From CAYPHJ01 sp964410485 (GTDB lineage Bacteria; Desulfobacterota; Binatia; UBA9968), in NCBI GenBank assembly GCA_964410485.1, contig CAYPHJ010000021.1:1-52545 (forward strand): 52,545 nt of DNA. Reading direction: 5' to 3'. The first letter of the stretch is position 1; each line of letters opens with the position of its first letter. The position numbers and the translations under genes are program-made. Shown in pieces: positions 42,023 to 50,388 of this stretch. Under the pieces are notes generated by a model. The model was not told where the DNA came from. It made no database searches and worked only from the letters and a program-made list of their open reading frames with translations.

Positions 42023-43378
42023 CTAATCGCCGGCCACCGTCATGCGCGCGATTTTGATTGTGGGCGCTGCAATTCTTCCTCGCATCTCGAGGTCGTTACC
42101 CACCATTTCGATGCTTTGCCACATTTCTTTCAAATTTCCGGCGATCGTAACCTCTTCCACCGGGTAGGCCAGGGCGCCGTTTTCAATCCAGATCCCCGCG
42201 GCACCGCGCGAATAATCTCCAGTGATGAGGTTGACGCCAAAGCCAATCTGCTCGGTGACGTAAAAACCCTGCTTGACTGACGCGACAATTTCCTCGGGCG
42301 AATGGGTACCCGGAGCGAGATAAAAATTACACGGCGCCACGCCAGGCGGCTCTCCCACAGAACGGGCTGCATTGCCAGTGGAGGGCATACCAAGCTTCTT
42401 GCCGCTGTAGGTATCCAACAAATAGCTCTGCAGCACACCCTTATCGACAACGATCTTTTTTCGAGTCGGAAGACCTTCGCCGTCAAAAGGCTTAGATCCC
42501 AACGCGCCGGGAATAGTTCCATCATCGACAACAGTGACCAGCTCCGTGGCGATTTTTGTATCCAACTTGCCAAGCAGGAACGAGGCGCCCTTGTACAACG
42601 AGTAGCCCGACAGCGCGGACGACAGATTTCTCAGTAAGGAAGCTGCCGTTTCGGGATCGAATACGACGGGCACTTCGCAGGTTTTGACCTTGCGCGCGCC
42701 CAGCCGACGCAGCACCCGCTCGGCTGCTTTGGTGCCGACTTTCTCCGAGGATTCCAGGCGCGAAAACTTTCGGTTGGAGGAATACCAATAATCGCGCTGC
42801 ATTGAACCGTTTGACTTTGCCACCGGCGCAACGGAATGGCCAAAAGTGGACCCGCGGTACTCGCCGCAAAACCCGTGGGTGTTAGCGTAAATGACGCGGC
42901 CGAAACTGTTGGAAAACTCGGCGCCTTCAGAATTGGTGATTCGAGGATCGAATGCCAGAGCCTTTTTTTCCGTCGCCAGGGCTATTTGAAGTTTTTCGTC
43001 GACCGAAATCGCTCGTGCGGCTTCATCCTCAAGATCCAGTTCGGGAGCGTCCTGAGCCAATTGTTCGACCGCAGGCAGCCCGGAGTGCGGGTCCTCAGCG
43101 GTCGCCTTTGCCATCTGCACCGTGTCCTCGACCAAGCGTTCGACGGATATCTCGGAGATGTCTGAAGTCGAAGCGGACGCGGATCTGGAGCCAAAAAAGA
43201 GACGCAACCCCAGTCGCTTTTCCTGCGCCTGACTGATCTTCTCGACTTCGCCCAAACGCACCGTTACGAAGAACGAATCGCTCTCTACCATAACGACATC
43301 GCCGGCGCTGGCGCCCTTGTTTTTGGCCCGGGAGAGAATGTCGCGCGCGAGGTCCTGACTGAGTTGGTATCGGTTCAT
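42023..43378 (-). CDS. pmbA: TldE/PmbA metalloprotease-family subunit
   Basis: Start at ATG 43378 (MNRYQLSQDLA) gives 451 residues of the TldD/PmbA family. RLGEVEKISQAQEKRLGLRL is the N-terminal signature; the C-terminal half has VVFDPETAASLL, TVVDDGTIPGALGSKPFDGE and GNAARSVGEPP. TldE lacks the HExxxH motif and forms the inactive half of the TldD/TldE heterodimer, which cleaves unfolded peptides (for example microcin B17 maturation, CcdA turnover). tldD lies directly upstream on the same strand, so the complex is encoded as a unit. The 106-bp spacer contains GTTTCG-like repeats. Confidence 0.93.
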   Translation of the reverse strand: MNRYQLSQDLARDILSRAKNKGASAGDVVMVESDSFFVTVRLGEVEKISQAQEKRLGLRLFFGSRSASASTSDISEISVERLVEDTVQMAKATAEDPHSGLPAVEQLAQDAPELDLEDEAARAISVDEKLQIALATEKKALAFDPRITNSEGAEFSNSFGRVIYANTHGFCGEYRGSTFGHSVAPVAKSNGSMQRDYWYSSNRKFSRLESSEKVGTKAAERVLRRLGARKVKTCEVPVVFDPETAASLLRNLSSALSGYSLYKGASFLLGKLDTKIATELVTVVDDGTIPGALGSKPFDGEGLPTRKKIVVDKGVLQSYLLDTYSGKKLGMPSTGNAARSVGEPPGVAPCNFYLAPGTHSPEEIVASVKQGFYVTEQIGFGVNLITGDYSRGAAGIWIENGALAYPVEEVTIAGNLKEMWQSIEMVGNDLEMRGRIAAPTIKIARMTVAGD

Positions 43379-43484
43379 GTTCACTCCGTTCGCGTTTCGA
43401 GTTCCGAGTTTCACGTTCCAGGTTGTTTTTGTTGTCTTTCGAGGTTAACGCTCAATGCGAAACCCGTGACGCGAAACTGTTTTG

Positions 43485-44933
43485 CTACGCCCTAGTGCCT
43501 CCGACCGTCAACCCCTCGACCTTGATCGTCGGCAACCCGACACCGACCGGAACTGATTGGCCATCTTTACCGCAGGTGCCGACACCTTCATCCAATCTGA
43601 GATCCGAACCCACCATAGATACCCGAGTGAGAACGTCGGGCCCGTTACCGATCAAGGTTGCTCCTTTGACAGGCACAGTCGGTTTGCCGTCTTCGATCAG
43701 GTAGGCTTCGCTTGCCGAAAAAACAAACTTGCCGCTCGTAATATCGACTTGGCCGCCGCCGAAGGAAACTGCGTAAAGCCCTTTTTTTACGGACCGTATA
43801 ATATCTTCGGGCTCGCTTTCGCCCGCCAGCATGAAGGTGTTGGTCATACGCGGCATTGGGATATGCGCGTAGCTTTCGCGCCTCCCGTTTCCGGTCAAGG
43901 GCATTTTCATGAGGGAGGCATTCAGGCGATCCTGCAGGTAACCCTGCAAAATGCCTTTTTCTATCAGAACCGTTCGTTGTGTGGGTGTGCCTTCGTCGTC
44001 GATATTGAGGGAGCCCCGGCGCCATGGAATCGTGCCGTCGTCCACCACGGTGCAAAGCTCCGAAGCGACGCGCTGGCCGATGCGATCGCTGAACGCGGAG
44101 GTCTTCTTGCGATTAAAGTCACCTTCCAGACCATGTCCGATCGCTTCGTGCAGCAGGATACCCGGCCAACCCGCGCCCAAAACAACGTCCATTGTGCCTG
44201 CGGGGGCGTCCTGCGCGCTCAAGTTCAAGATCCCCTGGCGCACGGCTTCACGCGCGTAGCGCTTGTAATCGTTGGCGTCGACGAAAAACCCGAACTCGAC
44301 CCGGCCACCACCACCAAAACCGCCGACCTGTCGATTGCCGTTTTCCTCCACGATGCAAGTGACATTCAGGCGCGTCAGCGGCTGAATATCACCCACCACC
44401 TGCCCCTGCGAAGAGGCGACAAGGACAATTTTGTGTTCGCTCGAGAGCGACACCAAAACGTTCTTGACCCGGGGGTCCAGACCGCGCGCAAACTCGTCGA
44501 TTTCGTAAAGGAGCGCAACCTTCGTGTCGAGCTCCATATCGTTGACGGCGGTTTTGATCGGGTAGAGGTCATGGGACTTCGCCGCCGGCCGCCCTACCGC
44601 CACTGGCAACTGAGAGGATCGGTTTTGCGCAATGTATTGGGCCGTTCGTGCAGCCAACTCGAGATTTTCAAAAGTGATGTCGTCGGTGTATGCGTAGCCG
44701 GTTTTGGCTTCGGCCAACACCCGTACCCCGACGCCATTTGAATTCGATTGGAGACAATTTTTCACCAGCCCCTCCTCGAGGCTGATGCTTTCGTTTCTCC
44801 GATATTCAAAGAAGAGGTCCGCGTAGTCGGCTTTTTTGGCTAAAGCGGTAGCGAGCACTTTTTCGCGATGCCCCTGATCGATGCCGAAGTTACTGTCAAA
44901 AAAAGATTGCGCGCGCGCCATGGTTAGTTCCAT
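43485..44933 (-). CDS. tldD: TldD zinc metalloprotease
   Basis: ATG 44933 with AAGGAGGCGACG before it gives 482 residues. The zinc site HEAIGHGLEGD (HExxxH) is intact, and the typical VVDDGTIPWRRGSLNIDDEG and GNGRRESYAHIPMPRMTNT follow. The C-terminal GTCGKDGQSVPVGVG carries the conserved Cys near the active site. TldD with TldE forms a cytosolic protease that threads unfolded chains into a closed cavity. It is the first gene of the tldD-tldE unit. Confidence 0.95.
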   Translation of the reverse strand: MELTMARAQSFFDSNFGIDQGHREKVLATALAKKADYADLFFEYRRNESISLEEGLVKNCLQSNSNGVGVRVLAEAKTGYAYTDDITFENLELAARTAQYIAQNRSSQLPVAVGRPAAKSHDLYPIKTAVNDMELDTKVALLYEIDEFARGLDPRVKNVLVSLSSEHKIVLVASSQGQVVGDIQPLTRLNVTCIVEENGNRQVGGFGGGGRVEFGFFVDANDYKRYAREAVRQGILNLSAQDAPAGTMDVVLGAGWPGILLHEAIGHGLEGDFNRKKTSAFSDRIGQRVASELCTVVDDGTIPWRRGSLNIDDEGTPTQRTVLIEKGILQGYLQDRLNASLMKMPLTGNGRRESYAHIPMPRMTNTFMLAGESEPEDIIRSVKKGLYAVSFGGGQVDITSGKFVFSASEAYLIEDGKPTVPVKGATLIGNGPDVLTRVSMVGSDLRLDEGVGTCGKDGQSVPVGVGLPTIKVEGLTVGGTRA

Positions 44934-45105
44934 CGTCGCCTCCTTTGACAAATTTCTACCATATTCTCTACGTCGATTCACTCACAGGGAAATAGAGAGG
45001 GATCGAAACGCCCGACAACTCGCCAAAAAGTAATTCAAAGGTACAACACAGCCGATGTAAATGAGCCTGTAGTGGTTCGGATCAACGCCTATAAATCCCC
45101 CATAG

Positions 45106-45124
45106 CCCCCTTTGGCAAAGGGGG
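45106..45124. repeat. palindrome of CCCCCTTTG type
   Basis: CCCCCTTTG (45106-45114) and CAAAGGGGG (45116-45124) flank one base. AATCCCCC words nearby (from 45093) suggest part of a widespread non-coding repeat. It lies upstream of the GAPDH-like gene in an otherwise empty 309-bp gap. Confidence 0.55.
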
Positions 45125-45189
45125 CCGGCCGCACGACGAGGGGATTTGTGTGTAGTCACATTTTCATAAAAGCTCCAAAAATTTACCTG

Positions 45190-45217
45190 TTGACACCTCC
45201 TATAGTTGGGCTAGAAT
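45190..45217 (+). promoter_or_regulatory. sigma70-type promoter for the GAPDH-like gene
   Basis: TTGACA (45190-45195, perfect) and TAGAAT (45212-45217, 5/6) are separated by 16 bases, 25 bases before ATG 45243. This is the best promoter match in the window and implies a short leader. Confidence 0.65.
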
Positions 45218-45242
45218 CCAATCAATATAAGTGGGGTGGACT

Positions 45243-46310
45243 ATGGCACAACCAAAAATTGTACATGTGGTGGGCACCGGGACCATTGGCGAGCCATTGA
45301 TCGGTATTTTATCGACATTCCGCACGCAGTTCGGCATCGATGAGGTCACATTCCACAAGCGCACCCCGCTTCTCACCGACCGCTCCAAGGTCCTGGTCTT
45401 GGGAGAAAAAGGGGCCAGATTATGCGTTGATAAGAATCGCTGGCAAAAATTTACCGATATGGGAATGCAGCCCGCTTTAGAAGCCGAAGAAGCCATTGAC
45501 AGAGCCAACGTGATCATCGATTGCACCCCTGTCGGCAACGAGAACAAGGAACAGATCTACAGCCGGTACGCAAACAATGGCCGCGGTTTCATTGCTCAGG
45601 GTAGCGAATACGGCTTCGGCAAAATGTACGCCCGCGGGATCAATGACAAAGCCCTGGCCAAAGACAAGGACCGGTTCATCCAGGTGGTTAGCTGCAACAC
45701 GCACAATCTCGCCGTCCTCATCGACACGATCGCGCTGGGACCGGAAAAGGAAGACAACCTCGAAGAAGGCCGTTTTGTTTGCATGCGCCGGGCAAACGAT
45801 TTGAGCCAGGAAGGCGAGTTTATTCCCGCCCCTGAGGCCGGCAAGCACGATGATCCTCAATTCGGCACTCATCAGGGACGAGACGCCCACTATTTGTTCA
45901 AGACTTTGGGACTGGATCTGAACATTTATTCCTCGGCGTTAAAACTCAATACCCAGTACATGCACACGATACATTTCAATTTGAAATTGCGCCGCGGTAT
46001 CACCAAGGATGAGCTGATGCGGCGTTTCCAGTCCAACGGCAGAGTGGCGCTGACGAACAAAAAGTCTTCGGCTTCGGTGTTTTCTTTCGGGCGTGACCAC
46101 GGCTTGTTCGGCCGCATTCTCAACCAGACGGTAATCGTCACTCAAAGCCTGGCCATGAGGGGTGACAGAGAAATTATCGGGACCTGTTTTACACCGCAAG
46201 ACGGCAACTCGCTGTTGAGCAGTATCGCGGCTACGCTCTGGCTGCTGTATCCCGATTCCTACGAAGAAAAACTTGCGCCTGTCCGACCTTACTTTTTCAG
46301 CGAAATCTAA
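45243..46310 (+). CDS. type II (archaeal-type) glyceraldehyde-3-phosphate dehydrogenase homologue
   Basis: From ATG 45243, 355 residues with the layout of type II GAPDH. The Rossmann motif is VVGTGTIGEPLI, and IIDCTPVGNENKE matches the D-x-TPxG segment. The catalytic Cys lies in VVSCNTHNLAVL, followed by CMRRAND, the RRAxD stretch typical of the archaeal enzymes. HQGRDAHYLFK and YMHTIHFNLKL complete the match. Type II GAPDH oxidises glyceraldehyde-3-phosphate with NAD(P) and phosphate and is rare in bacteria. Whether this homologue keeps that activity is not settled: GEYGFGK replaces the usual GEKA region. Monocistronic, with its own promoter. Confidence 0.75.
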   Translation: MAQPKIVHVVGTGTIGEPLIGILSTFRTQFGIDEVTFHKRTPLLTDRSKVLVLGEKGARLCVDKNRWQKFTDMGMQPALEAEEAIDRANVIIDCTPVGNENKEQIYSRYANNGRGFIAQGSEYGFGKMYARGINDKALAKDKDRFIQVVSCNTHNLAVLIDTIALGPEKEDNLEEGRFVCMRRANDLSQEGEFIPAPEAGKHDDPQFGTHQGRDAHYLFKTLGLDLNIYSSALKLNTQYMHTIHFNLKLRRGITKDELMRRFQSNGRVALTNKKSSASVFSFGRDHGLFGRILNQTVIVTQSLAMRGDREIIGTCFTPQDGNSLLSSIAATLWLLYPDSYEEKLAPVRPYFFSEI

Positions 46311-46327
46311 CGCGCACCGCGCGCAGT

Positions 46328-46361
46328 TCCAAGTTCCAGGTTCAAAAGTTCCAGGTTCCCA
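46328..46361. repeat. short tandem AGTTCCAGGTTC words
   Basis: AAGTTCCAGGTTC and AAGTTCCAGGTTCCC stand 15 bases apart. Related words occur at 43389-43425 and 41994-42017, and in complement near 46510 (CTTGGAAC). They mark three intergenic spacers of this region; the rest of 46311-46526 holds no gene. Confidence 0.5.
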
Positions 46362-46526
46362 GCCCCCCCAAGTGGGCTTCGCTACGCTCAGCATTTCAGA
46401 CAACAAATTTCAGATCTCAGAAACAACTCCCGTTCTTTGAAATCTGAAATCTGCCATTTGAGATTCCTCGCGAAGCGAGGACCAGCCCCTCCCCCAACTA
46501 GAGACCAATAACTTGGAACTAGAAAC

Positions 46527-46994
46527 TCATTCTTTTACGCTCTCCACAGACACCCCTTCAAAGCGAACGCTTTGGCCCGCCCTAAACCCATAGCGCCGCG
46601 ATAGCCCGCCATTGATCTCCAGCACAAACTGGCTCGGCGCTGCAACCAAGCGACTCTCCAGTGAAAAAGGTACCGCCTCTTCGACGATGCCAACGATCCT
46701 TCGGTCGCTGTTGATGAAAATCATGTCCAATGCAATCGGAGTATTTTTCATCCAGAACGTAAGCTGCCTCTGTGCCGGAAAAATAAATAGCATGCCGCGA
46801 TCTGGCGCCAACTCTCTTCGATATTGAAGGCCCAATTCGCGCTTGGCGGGCGTATCGGCGACTTCGACATGAAAAGCAATTTCAGGACCGTTCTCGGGCG
46901 CGACAATGACACGCGGCTGTGGTTCGCAACTCGAGAGGAACGGCAGTAACAGCAGGTATAGAAACACTGCCGCCAGCCCGGTATTGAACTTCAT
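46527..46994 (-). CDS. DUF192 lipoprotein
   Basis: A 155-residue protein with a lipoprotein signal ending FLSSC (Cys23) and one DUF192 domain. Its signature elements are PAKRELGLQYRREL, GMLFIFPAQRQLTFWMKNT, IALDMIFINSDRRIVGIVE and the end FVLEINGGLSRRYGFRAGQ. DUF192 proteins are small beta-barrel proteins at the envelope without a proven function. It follows the EtfD-like gene by one base on the same strand and so is likely co-transcribed with it. Confidence 0.92.
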   Translation of the reverse strand: MKFNTGLAAVFLYLLLLPFLSSCEPQPRVIVAPENGPEIAFHVEVADTPAKRELGLQYRRELAPDRGMLFIFPAQRQLTFWMKNTPIALDMIFINSDRRIVGIVEEAVPFSLESRLVAAPSQFVLEINGGLSRRYGFRAGQSVRFEGVSVESVKE

Positions 46995-46995
46995 C

Positions 46996-48993
46996 TCACT
47001 TGGCTAACTGCTTGGCGACGATTTCGGCAACGTCAAAGATCTCCAGTGCCGCCTCGGGCTCCTCTGCAGCGCTTTCCTCTGTCAACATGCGCATGCAAAA
47101 GGGACATCCCGTCGCCACAGCCTTGGCACCGGTTTGCTTCAATTCGCGATAGCGATTGGTGCTGACGCGCTCCTTGCCTTTCTCCTCCTCCTTCCAAAAC
47201 TGCCCTCCACCCGCGCCGCAACAAAAGCTATTCACACGATTGCGTGGCGGTTCCGCCACTTTGGCGCCGCTCGCGTGGATGAGCTCACGGGGTTGAGCGA
47301 AAATCCCGTTATGCCGGCCAAGATAACAGGGATCGTGAAACGCAACGGCTTTGCCGTTCGTGGAGGAAAGTTGAAGCTTTCCTTGCTGCAGGAGCTCGGC
47401 GATAAATTCCGTATGGTGCTTCACCGCATAGTGGCCGCCGAACTGCGGATACTCGTTGGCAATGGTATGAAAGCAGTGGGGACAGGTGGTTACGATGATC
47501 TTGGGCTGGATCTCGTTCAAAGCCTCGACGTTTGCGGTTGCCATTTCGGCAAATAAATACTCATTCCCTGCACGGCGCGCCGGGTCTCCCGTGCACTTTT
47601 CCGACTCTCCGAGCACCGCCCAATCGCAACCGGCGGTATGAAGGATTTCAGCCATGCTCCGGGCAATCTTTTGAGCCCGTGGATCAAATGACGCGGCGCA
47701 GCCCACCCAGTAAAGCACGTGAGCATCGGGCTTCTGATGCCGCAGGGGGACAGCAAAGGGTAAGTCTTTGGCCCAGGCCAGCCGTTCGGCCGTGGCCAGA
47801 CCCCATGGATTGCCCGCAGTTTCCATGTGATTGAACGTGTTCTTGAGCCCGTTAGGAAATTCCGCTGCCGCGAGCACCCGCTCGCGGCGCACGTCGATAA
47901 TGTGGAGCATTTGCTCATTGCCCACGGGGCAAATCTCGATGCAGGCGTTACAAGTGGTGCAAGCCCATGCAGCCTCTGCGCTCAGCGCAAAATCGAGCAG
48001 CGGGCGCGGGCTCTCCTTTCCGGCGGCAAATTCGCGCCGCAACTGGTTCAGCTCGAAGCGCTCGTTGATCAGAATCGCCGCCGGACTCAGTGCCTTGCCG
48101 GTTATGGTCGCCGGGCAAACGTCCTGGCAACGATTGCACATAATGCAGCTATACGCATCGAGAAGCCGCGGCCAACTGAACTCTTCCAGCTTCGCGACTC
48201 CAAAACTCTCCTCGTTTTCAAAGTCCATCGGTTGCAGCACGCCGGGCTTTTCTTTTTTGAGCGCCAGGTTGAGGGGAGCCATAAATAGATGAATGTGCTT
48301 AGAGCGAGGGAAATACGGAATGAAAAGCAGGATCGATCCAAGCGCTCCCCACCAGAAAAAGTGGTTCAATACCGTGATCGTGCCGGCATCGGCACCGGCA
48401 AAAGCCACGGCGAGCGCGGAGCTCACAGGGAGAAAAGGATCTGTGCCTTCCTGGGCGACCTGGGTAGTCTTGAACATCAGCCGGCTGCCGACATGAAAGA
48501 TAATGAACGCCGACACGATACTGGAATCCAGGAGAATGCCGCTGCGGGCATTCGAATGAACCGGCACGTTGGCGGGAAAACTGAAGTCCCCGGGACGAGT
48601 CAGCAACCGGCGCACAACCAATCCACTAATACCGATCAACACCCCTGCAGTCAGGAGGTCAGCCGCAAGGTTAAACGGGTTCCAAACTCCTCCGCGGGCA
48701 TGAAAAGGGAAAAACCCCTCGAGGACGTCCACAACGTTCACCAAAAAATAATAGATGAAGCCGTAGAACACCAAAGCGTGAAGCAACGAGATGACCGGTC
48801 GTGTCTTGAAGACGGACTGCTGCGTCAAGACTATCCAAATAGCGCGGCGGATTCGTTTCGCCAGATTGTCAAAACGCGAGTCGGGTTTTCCACGGGCAAT
48901 GGTTCTGTAAACGTCGTAAAAGCCTTTCCCGCCGAAGTAAAACGACGCCACCAGGAGCAAAATAAAAAGTATTCTCTCTATGTTGGTAAGCAT
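46996..48993 (-). CDS. membrane-bound Fe-S oxidoreductase, EtfD/HdrD-like (ETF:quinone type)
   Basis: From ATG 48993, 665 residues (a TTG at 49026 is possible). The first ~250 form five or six membrane helices with conserved His, a NarI-like cytochrome b region. Two 4Fe-4S motifs follow, CIMCNRCQDVCPA and CTTCNACIEICPVG, then two CCG domains of the HdrD type (YWVGCAASFD; HDPCYLGRHNG; FCCGAGGGQFW). This order is that of the membrane ETF:menaquinone oxidoreductase, which passes electrons from acyl-CoA oxidation to quinone. No etfAB or acyl-CoA dehydrogenase is in the window, so the role rests on domain order. Next to an IclR regulator. Confidence 0.85.
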   Translation of the reverse strand: MLTNIERILFILLLVASFYFGGKGFYDVYRTIARGKPDSRFDNLAKRIRRAIWIVLTQQSVFKTRPVISLLHALVFYGFIYYFLVNVVDVLEGFFPFHARGGVWNPFNLAADLLTAGVLIGISGLVVRRLLTRPGDFSFPANVPVHSNARSGILLDSSIVSAFIIFHVGSRLMFKTTQVAQEGTDPFLPVSSALAVAFAGADAGTITVLNHFFWWGALGSILLFIPYFPRSKHIHLFMAPLNLALKKEKPGVLQPMDFENEESFGVAKLEEFSWPRLLDAYSCIMCNRCQDVCPATITGKALSPAAILINERFELNQLRREFAAGKESPRPLLDFALSAEAAWACTTCNACIEICPVGNEQMLHIIDVRRERVLAAAEFPNGLKNTFNHMETAGNPWGLATAERLAWAKDLPFAVPLRHQKPDAHVLYWVGCAASFDPRAQKIARSMAEILHTAGCDWAVLGESEKCTGDPARRAGNEYLFAEMATANVEALNEIQPKIIVTTCPHCFHTIANEYPQFGGHYAVKHHTEFIAELLQQGKLQLSSTNGKAVAFHDPCYLGRHNGIFAQPRELIHASGAKVAEPPRNRVNSFCCGAGGGQFWKEEEKGKERVSTNRYRELKQTGAKAVATGCPFCMRMLTEESAAEEPEAALEIFDVAEIVAKQLAK

Positions 48994-49156
48994 CTGCTTG
49001 TGCCAAAGCCTGGAGAACGAACGCAACAGACCCGTGCTTCACGGGCGTTCCATCGTTTCAATTGTCTCAAAACGCTTGTTGAAGGTAAAAGGGGTTGGAA
49101 CCGTTCTGAGCCTGCTTGGCAATCCGGCTCCGGCCGTTTCCAGTGAATACTTTCGC

Positions 49157-49936
49157 TTAACTCGGGTAACCTAGGCGCTTGGACAACTCATTTCCCGCCT
49201 GAACTGTCATCGGCGCTATCATTTCCTTGATCGTCTCCTGAGTCAGTCTGTAAGCAGGGCCCACCACTGCCAGCGCCCCCACCAGCATACGGGTATAATC
49301 CCGAATGGGCACGGCAACCGAATTCACCTCCTCGCTGAATTCACCCTGTTCCATGGCGTAACCAACGTCACCGATTTCTTTCATCTGCTCGACCAGGACT
49401 TTTCGGTCAACGGTGGTTTTTTCCGTGTAGCGCTCGAGGCGCTCGGGCAAAGTCTGGCTGAAGCCCCCTTCTGATTCGAAGACCAGATAGATTTTACCGG
49501 CGGCAGTACAGTGCGCGGGCAACAGCATTCCTAAAAATGACACCACGCGTACAGAGCGAGACGATTCAACAAAATCCAACGGTATAATACCGGAACCTTT
49601 ACGGATCGCGACAAACGCGCTTTCTTTGGTCGCCTTTGCCAAATCTTCCAGAACCGCCCTTGATTGCAGCAACAAACCCAGTTGATGGATGAAAGTCTGC
49701 CCCAGTTGCAAGCACTTCAAACCCAACCGGTAGTTCTCGGTTAATTTGTTCTGTTCGATATAGCCCCGCGCCTCGAGCGTCGCCAGCAGACGAAATACAT
49801 TATTTTTGTGAAGCTTGAGTCGTTTACTCAACTCTGTCACGCCGATTTCTTCGGCAGTGCCATTGAACTGCTCCAAAACATCCAGAGCATGAGAAACGGA
49901 TTGAATAACATAATTGGATTTCTCCCGCCTGACCAT
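49157..49936 (-). CDS. IclR family transcriptional regulator
   Basis: A 259-residue protein with an N-terminal winged helix (ALDVLEQFNG, IGVTELSKRLKLHKNNVFRLL; residues about 12-60) and the IclR effector-binding domain (about 85-255; LPAHCTAAGKIYL is a hallmark). Such proteins respond to carboxylates or aromatic acids and control nearby catabolic genes. AGGAGGGGGAG lies before ATG 49936. It precedes the EtfD-like gene by 163 bases on the same strand. The regulon is unknown. Confidence 0.92.
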   Translation of the reverse strand: MVRREKSNYVIQSVSHALDVLEQFNGTAEEIGVTELSKRLKLHKNNVFRLLATLEARGYIEQNKLTENYRLGLKCLQLGQTFIHQLGLLLQSRAVLEDLAKATKESAFVAIRKGSGIIPLDFVESSRSVRVVSFLGMLLPAHCTAAGKIYLVFESEGGFSQTLPERLERYTEKTTVDRKVLVEQMKEIGDVGYAMEQGEFSEEVNSVAVPIRDYTRMLVGALAVVGPAYRLTQETIKEMIAPMTVQAGNELSKRLGYPS

Positions 49937-50094
49937 CTCCCCCTCCTGACGTCGACCAATCGAGCCTTTCGCTCGAACAATAATTCCAAAAAGGCGTTTT
50001 AACGTATATCAGCGATTTGTGATTTGTCAAACCAGGACGGACGCCGTCCCCTCCGTTCTTGACGGTTACGCCGTATTGCGGCAAGATCAAGCCG

Positions 50095-50319
50095 ATGTTT
50101 AGCCTTTCCGTAAATCGCTCTTTACCCCTGATTGGGTGTACCTCGAGGAGTCCGTCTACCTCACGACCGGCCGTGGAGCTTAAAAAAACGCTGCCGGGAC
50201 TCCATTTATCAGTTACAGATCTGCGTTGTAATATCCGGGGGAAGTTAAAATCTGAAATCCGGGTAATCGCGGAGCGAGACATCTGGTGGCGCTCGAAGCT
50301 GCTCCACCATCGTGGCTAA
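50095..50319 (+). CDS. trpL: putative trp leader peptide frame (start uncertain)
   Basis: This frame ends ...DIWWRSKLLHHRG and a TAA at 50317-50319. Tandem Trp codons TGG TGG (50284-50289) sit 10 codons before the stop, followed directly by the attenuator hairpins. The WWRS run resembles the WWRTS of the E. coli trp leader. No start codon with a ribosome-binding site was found near: in-frame candidates are ATG 50059, ATG 50095 and GTG 50173, all longer than usual leaders. Only the end of the frame is well supported. Confidence 0.5.
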   Translation: MFSLSVNRSLPLIGCTSRSPSTSRPAVELKKTLPGLHLSVTDLRCNIRGKLKSEIRVIAERDIWWRSKLLHHRG

Positions 50320-50372
50320 TTCCCGCAAAACATACTTGAGAAAAGGCCATAGGTGGAAATCTATGGCCTTTT
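50281..50372 (+). promoter_or_regulatory. trp operon transcription attenuator
   Basis: Three mutually exclusive pairings can be drawn. (1:2) TGGTGG (50284-50289, the Trp codons) pairs with CCACCA (50304-50309). (2:3) TCCACC (50303-50308) plus TGGC (50313-50316) pairs with GCCA (50346-50349) plus GGTGGA (50352-50357). (3:4) GGCCATAG (50345-50352) pairs with CTATGGCC (50361-50368), followed by TTTT, the terminator. Ribosome stalling at the Trp codons would free segment 2 to pair with 3 and allow trpE transcription. The layout mirrors the E. coli trp attenuator. Confidence 0.82.
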
Positions 50373-50388
50373 CGCTTTAAAAAATCAT

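Noticed and set aside
43557..44741. 394-residue plus-strand frame opposite tldD.
   Set aside because: Shadow frame; tldD on the other strand has an intact zinc motif and ribosome-binding site.
48289..49146. 285-residue plus-strand frame opposite the EtfD-like gene.
   Set aside because: Codon-shadow composition (rich in Arg, Gln and Lys) with no domain; the opposite strand carries a clear multi-domain protein.
50353..50388. GTG at 50353 as the trpE start.
   Set aside because: It lies in the loop of the attenuator terminator; ATG 50389 begins where TrpE alignment normally starts.
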